DNA of 9,932 nucleotides. Origin: Methylococcaceae bacterium (lineage in GTDB: Bacteria; Pseudomonadota; Gammaproteobacteria; Methylococcales; Methylococcaceae). Both the position numbers and the translations under genes were made by a program. The DNA lies in assembly GCA_028678445.1 (NCBI GenBank), contig JAJRDJ010000244.1, positions 1 through 9,932 on the forward strand, read 5' to 3'. Of this stretch, positions 6,852-9,932 are shown one piece after another; the stretch's first letter is position 1; the number at the start of each line of letters is the position of its first letter. The notes under the pieces were generated by a model that saw only the letters and a list, made by a program, of their open reading frames with translations, did no database searches and had not been told where the DNA came from.

Positions 6852-7685
6852 TCAGGCAGGAGACGGGATTTGATAGCGCCCCCCCATATTGGGGACCGCT
6901 ATCCGTTCGAAATCGCCATCCAGCCGCAAGGCCGTCAGCTCCCCGCCCCAGAGGCAGCCGGTATCAAGGCAATAAGCGCCCTCGCTGACATGAAAGCCCA
7001 GCGTCGACCAGTGACCGAATACGATATTCATTCCAGCACTGCGCCGGCCGGAGACGGCGAACCAGGGCAAGAGTTCGGCGGGCTGGGTACCGGGCCGCCC
7101 TTTCTGTTTGAAATCCACTCTCCCGTTCCGGGTGCAATAGCGCAGCCGCGTGAGGCAGTTGGTGATGAAGCGCAAACGTTCCGGTCCCATCAATCCGACA
7201 TCCCAAAGGTCGGGCTGATTCCCGTACATCTGTGCCAGAAATTCTGCATACTCGTCACCCCGGATGGCGGCCTCCGCCTCATGGGCCAGGGCCACGGCTT
7301 GCTCGGCGGTCCACTGGGGAGGCAAGCCAGCGTGAATCAGGTAAAATCCCCGGTTTTCGTGAAGCAGGGGCCGGTGCCTTAACCACTGCAGCAGTTCATC
7401 CCGGTCCGGTGCTGACAGCACATCGCCGAAAGTATCCCGGTGCTTGGTGCGGGAAATGCCCGCCGCGACGGCCAGAAGGTGCAGGTCATGGTTGCCCAGC
7501 ACACAGATCGCCGACTCGCCGAGATCGCGAATGGTGCGCAGGGTTTCCAGGGACCGGGGACCCCGGTTGACCAGATCGCCGACGAACCAGACCTGATCGG
7601 TTCTCGGGTCGAAAGCAATTTTTTCGAGCAGGGCCAGCAGTTCGGCATGGCAACCCTGAACGTCGCCGATCGCGTAAATGGCCAT
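6852..7685 (-). CDS. apaH: Symmetrical bis(5'-nucleosyl)-tetraphosphatase (Ap4A hydrolase)
   Basis: ApaH splits diadenosine tetraphosphate into two ADP and removes Np4-type caps from RNA in bacteria; it is a metal-dependent cytoplasmic phosphoesterase. The 277-residue protein has the full calcineurin-like metal signature: GDVQGCH (7-13), GDLVNRGP (36-43), GNHD (64-67), a metal-binding HAGLPP (118-123) and the ApaH-typical FGHWSTLG (223-230) and LDTGCLWGG (240-248). Its length is close to that of E. coli ApaH (about 280). It begins six bases after the apaG stop, the same apaG-apaH order as in enterobacteria, so the two are surely co-transcribed. No clear Shine-Dalgarno is seen before the ATG, which suggests translational coupling to apaG. 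The pdxA, rsmA and surA genes that often precede apaG are absent here. Confidence 0.97.
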   Translation of the reverse strand: MAIYAIGDVQGCHAELLALLEKIAFDPRTDQVWFVGDLVNRGPRSLETLRTIRDLGESAICVLGNHDLHLLAVAAGISRTKHRDTFGDVLSAPDRDELLQWLRHRPLLHENRGFYLIHAGLPPQWTAEQAVALAHEAEAAIRGDEYAEFLAQMYGNQPDLWDVGLMGPERLRFITNCLTRLRYCTRNGRVDFKQKGRPGTQPAELLPWFAVSGRRSAGMNIVFGHWSTLGFHVSEGAYCLDTGCLWGGELTALRLDGDFERIAVPNMGGRYQIPSPA

Positions 7686-7691
7686 GGACGT

Positions 7692-8069
7692 TCAATGCAG
7701 GGTGCGGGGCACGGCCAGCGTGAAGGGAGGGATTTCCGCTTCAAACAGCTCTCCGGAATCTGTGCGCATCTGGTATTCGCCCTGCATCATGCCGACCGGA
7801 GTCTCGATCATGGCGGCACTGGTATAGCGGAAGGCCTGGCCTGGCGCGATATGGGGCTGCTCACCCACGACGCCTTCGCCCCGGACTTCCTGAACCTTGC
7901 CATGGGCATCCGTGATGACCCAATGCCGGGCCAGCAGACGGGCGGCTTCCAGGCTACGGTTGTGGATGGTGATAGTGTAGGAAAATACATACCGCTCCGC
8001 GCCTGGCTGTGATTCGGACTCCAGGTAGTCGATGCGGGTGTCGATTTCTATGATGGGTTTCTGGGTCAT
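7692..8069 (-). CDS. apaG: ApaG domain protein (Co2+/Mg2+ efflux-associated)
   Basis: A 125-residue single-domain protein matching E. coli ApaG (125 residues) from end to end. Landmarks are ERYVFSYTITIHN (25-37), LLARHWVITD (45-54), the glycine-rich GEGVVGEQPHIAPG (64-77), YTSAAMIETPVGMMQGEYQM (82-101) and the C-terminal IPPFTLAVPRTLH. The fold in the family is a fibronectin-III-like beta sandwich. E. coli/Salmonella mutants are linked to cobalt resistance and magnesium efflux, but the biochemical role is unclear. It is the first gene of the minus-strand unit apaG-apaH-transporter and diverges from mpl. The start codon follows only a weak AAG-type ribosome site; the N-terminus aligns well with the family. 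Confidence 0.96.
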   Translation of the reverse strand: MTQKPIIEIDTRIDYLESESQPGAERYVFSYTITIHNRSLEAARLLARHWVITDAHGKVQEVRGEGVVGEQPHIAPGQAFRYTSAAMIETPVGMMQGEYQMRTDSGELFEAEIPPFTLAVPRTLH

Positions 8070-8161
8070 CGGATTTCAACTTAAAAGGCTATGGGGGCAG
8101 GATAGTTTAACCAGAAGCACCAGTGGACGGGTGGATGGATGTACGCCCGGCATCACAACGC

Positions 8162-8191
8162 GCGATGGGCGGCCCGTAACCGGGTCATCGC
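8162..8191. promoter_or_regulatory. Nested inverted repeat upstream of mpl (operator or 5' UTR hairpin)
   Basis: GCGATG (8162-8167) is the exact reverse complement of CATCGC (8186-8191), and inside it CCCG (8173-8176) pairs with CGGG (8181-8184) around a TAAC loop. The inner and outer stems are joined by a 5-base bulge on the left and one base on the right. The element ends 36 bases before the mpl ATG, so it may be a leader hairpin for mpl or a protein-binding dyad serving both divergent genes. There is no T tract, so it is not a standard terminator. Confidence 0.35.
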
Positions 8192-8215
8192 ATCAATATG
8201 AACACTCAGTCAACG

Positions 8216-8221
8216 ACAGGA
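8216..8221 (+). promoter_or_regulatory. Ribosome binding site fixing the mpl start
   Basis: ACAGGA around 8216-8221 places an AGGA core six bases before the ATG at 8228. The alternative ATG at 8198 has no purine-rich site at the right distance. This site together with the family alignment decides the start. Confidence 0.7.
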
Positions 8222-8227
8222 TCAATA

Positions 8228-9604
8228 ATGCAAGTGCACATCATGGGAATTTGCGGGACTTTCATGGGCGGATTGGCCATCCTCGCCCGCCAGCTAGGCC
8301 ATGAAGTCACCGGGTCCGACCAGAACGTCTATCCGCCCATGAGCACGCAGCTGGAGGAGCACGGGATTGCGTTGAAAGCGGGCTATCGGGCGGAAAACCT
8401 TGAACCCCGGCCGGATCTTGTCGTGGTGGGCAATGCCATCTCGCGGGGCAATCCAGAGCTGGAAGCCGTGATGAATCTCGGGTTACCCTATATTTCGGGT
8501 CCTGAGTGGTTGTATGACCACGTGCTTGGTGTAGCGTGGGTTCTGGCCGTGGCGGGCACCCATGGCAAGACGACGACCGCTAGCATGCTGGCCTGGATAC
8601 TGGATAGCGCGGGGCTGAATCCCGGTTTCCTGATTGGCGGCGTACCGCTGAATTTTGGCGTTTCGGCGCGACGGGGTGGCGGGAGCTTTTTTGTGGTCGA
8701 AGCGGATGAATATGACACGGCGTTTTTCGACAAGCGCTCGAAGTTCGTTCATTACCGTCCGCGGACTGTCATCCTGAACAATCTGGAGTTTGACCATGCC
8801 GACATTTTCCCGGATCTGGCTGCGATCCAGCGCCAGTTTCATCATCTCGTGCGCAGCATTCCCGGTAATGGACTGATCATTGCCCCGAACTGGGAGCCGG
8901 CACTGGACGAAGTCCTGCAGATGGGCTGTTGGACGCCGGTTGAGCACACAACCCGCGAACACTCCGGTCTGGTGGCGACCTGGGCTTACCATTTGCTGGC
9001 GGCTGATGGCAGCCGATTCGAGGTGATCCATGATGGTCAGCCCGCCGGAGTCGTGGCCTGGGAGCTTACCGGTTTACACAACGTCCACAATGGTCTCGCG
9101 GCCATCGCCGCCGCGCATCACGTTGGCATCTTCCCCGAGCGGGGGGCGGAGGCGCTGTCGAAATTCCGCAACGTCAAGCGGCGCATGGAGATCAGGGCCG
9201 AGGTCGACGGCATGATTCTCTATGACGATTTCGCCCATCATCCCACCGCCATCGCGACCACGCTGGAAGGGCTCAGAGCCCGCGTGGGCAGTGAGCGCAT
9301 CATCGCCATTCTGGAACCGCGTTCCAACACCATGCGCATGGGCGTGCATGCGGGCCTTCTGGGTGAGTCGCTGAGCAGCGCCGACATCGCGGTGATCTGT
9401 CAGGCGCCCGACCTCGGTTGGGACGCGGCTGCGGCTACCTCTGGTGCGGACAACATCCAGGTGCATGACTCGGTCGACGCCATTGTCGTCTGGCTGGAGA
9501 AGGTGGCGCGGCCGGGTGATCATATCCTCTTCATGAGCAACGGTGGCTTTGGTGGCATCCATCTGAAAGCAGAAGCGGCACTCAGACGCCGCATTTCGCG
9601 TTGA
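8228..9604 (+). CDS. mpl: UDP-MurNAc:L-Ala-gamma-D-Glu-meso-Dap ligase (murein recycling)
   Basis: Mpl joins the recycled tripeptide L-Ala-gamma-D-Glu-meso-diaminopimelate to UDP-N-acetylmuramate with ATP, returning cell-wall fragments to peptidoglycan synthesis in the cytoplasm. With the start at 8228 the protein is 458 residues (E. coli 457) and begins MQVHIMGICGTFMGG, matching the family. The N-terminal Rossmann-like domain carries GICGTFMGG (7-15) and GSDQNVYPPMS (29-39). The central ATPase domain has the P-loop GTHGKTTT (110-117), EADEYDTAFFDKRSKFVHY (158-176), NNLEFDHADIF (184-194) and HNVHNGL (284-290). The C-terminal Mur ligase domain has DDFAHHPTA (333-341), EPRSNTMRMG (363-372) and MSNGGFGGIH (436-445). 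The DDFAHHPTA and NNLEFDHADIF motifs separate Mpl from MurC. A plus-strand ATG at 8198 would add ten residues unlike the family and lacks a ribosome site. The gene is complete and followed after 19 bases by a glycosyltransferase on the same strand. Confidence 0.97.
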   Translation: MQVHIMGICGTFMGGLAILARQLGHEVTGSDQNVYPPMSTQLEEHGIALKAGYRAENLEPRPDLVVVGNAISRGNPELEAVMNLGLPYISGPEWLYDHVLGVAWVLAVAGTHGKTTTASMLAWILDSAGLNPGFLIGGVPLNFGVSARRGGGSFFVVEADEYDTAFFDKRSKFVHYRPRTVILNNLEFDHADIFPDLAAIQRQFHHLVRSIPGNGLIIAPNWEPALDEVLQMGCWTPVEHTTREHSGLVATWAYHLLAADGSRFEVIHDGQPAGVVAWELTGLHNVHNGLAAIAAAHHVGIFPERGAEALSKFRNVKRRMEIRAEVDGMILYDDFAHHPTAIATTLEGLRARVGSERIIAILEPRSNTMRMGVHAGLLGESLSSADIAVICQAPDLGWDAAAATSGADNIQVHDSVDAIVVWLEKVARPGDHILFMSNGGFGGIHLKAEAALRRRISR

Positions 9605-9623
9605 GCCTGATCGCAGGGATTGC

Positions 9624-9932
9624 ATGTCCATGAATACACCGGTTTCCGTCGTTATCGTCAATTACAACGGCGGGCCCTTGCTGGCCGAATGCGTGCGCTC
9701 GGTGCTGGCGTCTACCGTGCCGGTCGAGGTGTGGGTCTCCGACAATGCCTCGACGGATGGCAGTCTCATTGATCTGCGCCTTGCCTGTGGGGCGGATCAG
9801 CGACTGCGGATCATCGAGCATCCGGTCAATCTGGGGTTTGCCAGAGCCAATAACCGGGCCCTGGCAAGAACCCGGTACGCTTTCATCCTGTTTTTGAATC
9901 CGGATTGCCTCGTGCAAACGGATACACTCGCC
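9624..9932 (+). CDS. Family 2 glycosyltransferase, N-terminal part (cut by window edge)
   Basis: An open frame with no stop runs from the ATG at 9624 to the window end, giving the first 103 residues. It begins with a GT-A fold: VSVVIVNYNGG (7-17), a beta strand ending in VSDNASTDGS (38-47), NLGFARANNRAL (about 73-84) and FLNPDC (about 93-98). NPD in place of the usual DXD metal motif, with NLGFARANN, is typical of GT2 proteins of the rhamnosyltransferase/WbbL type that build O-antigen or exopolysaccharide. The acceptor and donor sugars cannot be told. An AGGG at 9615-9618 lies five bases before the ATG; a second ATG at 9630 is possible. It starts 19 bases after mpl on the same strand and may be co-transcribed. 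The C-terminal part lies outside the window. Confidence 0.88.
   Translation, partial: MSMNTPVSVVIVNYNGGPLLAECVRSVLASTVPVEVWVSDNASTDGSLIDLRLACGADQRLRIIEHPVNLGFARANNRALARTRYAFILFLNPDCLVQTDTLA

Larger units (their letters stand above)
8070..8227. other. Divergent intergenic region between apaG and mpl
   Basis: This 158-base gap must carry the promoters of both the apaG unit and mpl. I could not find a convincing -35/-10 pair for either: GATAGT at 8101-8106 is a possible plus-strand -10 without a -35, and TTGACT (complement of 8208-8213) is a possible minus-strand -35 without a good -10 at 16-18 bases. The clearest element is the dyad at 8162-8191, entered separately. Confidence 0.4.

Noticed and set aside
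8198..8227. Mpl start at the upstream ATG (8198)
   Set aside because: It adds ten residues not found in the family and has no ribosome site, whereas 8228 has AGGA six bases upstream and matches the family N-terminus.
9582..9917. 111-codon minus-strand frame opposite the mpl end and the glycosyltransferase
   Set aside because: The plus-strand frame carries clear GT2 motifs (VSVVIVNYN, NLGFARANN, FLNPD), so the minus frame is a shadow.
1..9932. Mobile elements, CRISPR arrays, tRNA or rRNA genes, or a defence island
   Set aside because: No transposase, terminal repeats, regularly spaced repeats, cloverleaf-like sequence or defence-type domains were seen; the genes are intact housekeeping genes.

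Overview
The window looks like ordinary chromosomal DNA from a GC-rich gammaproteobacterium. This rests on the close match of HemL, ApaG, ApaH and Mpl to the enterobacterial or pseudomonad form of each protein and on the pairing of apaG with apaH. Mpl, which recycles meso-diaminopimelate muropeptides, indicates a Gram-negative-type wall, and HemL indicates that haem is made from glutamate by the C5 pathway. The genus cannot be fixed from the sequence; an environmental lineage outside the Enterobacterales is likely because of the TrpB2-type tryptophan synthase and the large DUF349 protein.

Layout: a TrpB2-type tryptophan synthase beta chain (+, 51-1418) converges on a long DUF349 coiled-coil protein (-, 1530-4199). 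A 236-base divergent spacer separates that gene from hemL (+, 4436-5713). hemL converges, across a short two-hairpin spacer, on a minus-strand cluster read as apaG, then apaH, then an AI-2E/PerM-type membrane protein (8069 down to 5780). A 158-base divergent spacer carrying a compact dyad leads to mpl (+, 8228-9604). mpl is followed after 19 bases by the start of a family 2 glycosyltransferase that runs off the right edge.

The genes are mostly housekeeping: tryptophan synthesis, tetrapyrrole synthesis, removal of Ap4A-type alarmones and murein recycling. They form independent, alternately oriented transcription units, not one pathway. mpl plus the glycosyltransferase may open a cell-envelope glycan region to the right. 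No mobile element, CRISPR array, tRNA, rRNA or defence system is visible, and no intergenic gap exceeds 300 bases. The least understood item is the 889-residue DUF349 protein. The main non-coding signals are an inverted repeat lying between the -35 and -10 of a plausible hemL promoter, and a dyad just before mpl. I see no convincing evidence of a previously undescribed system.
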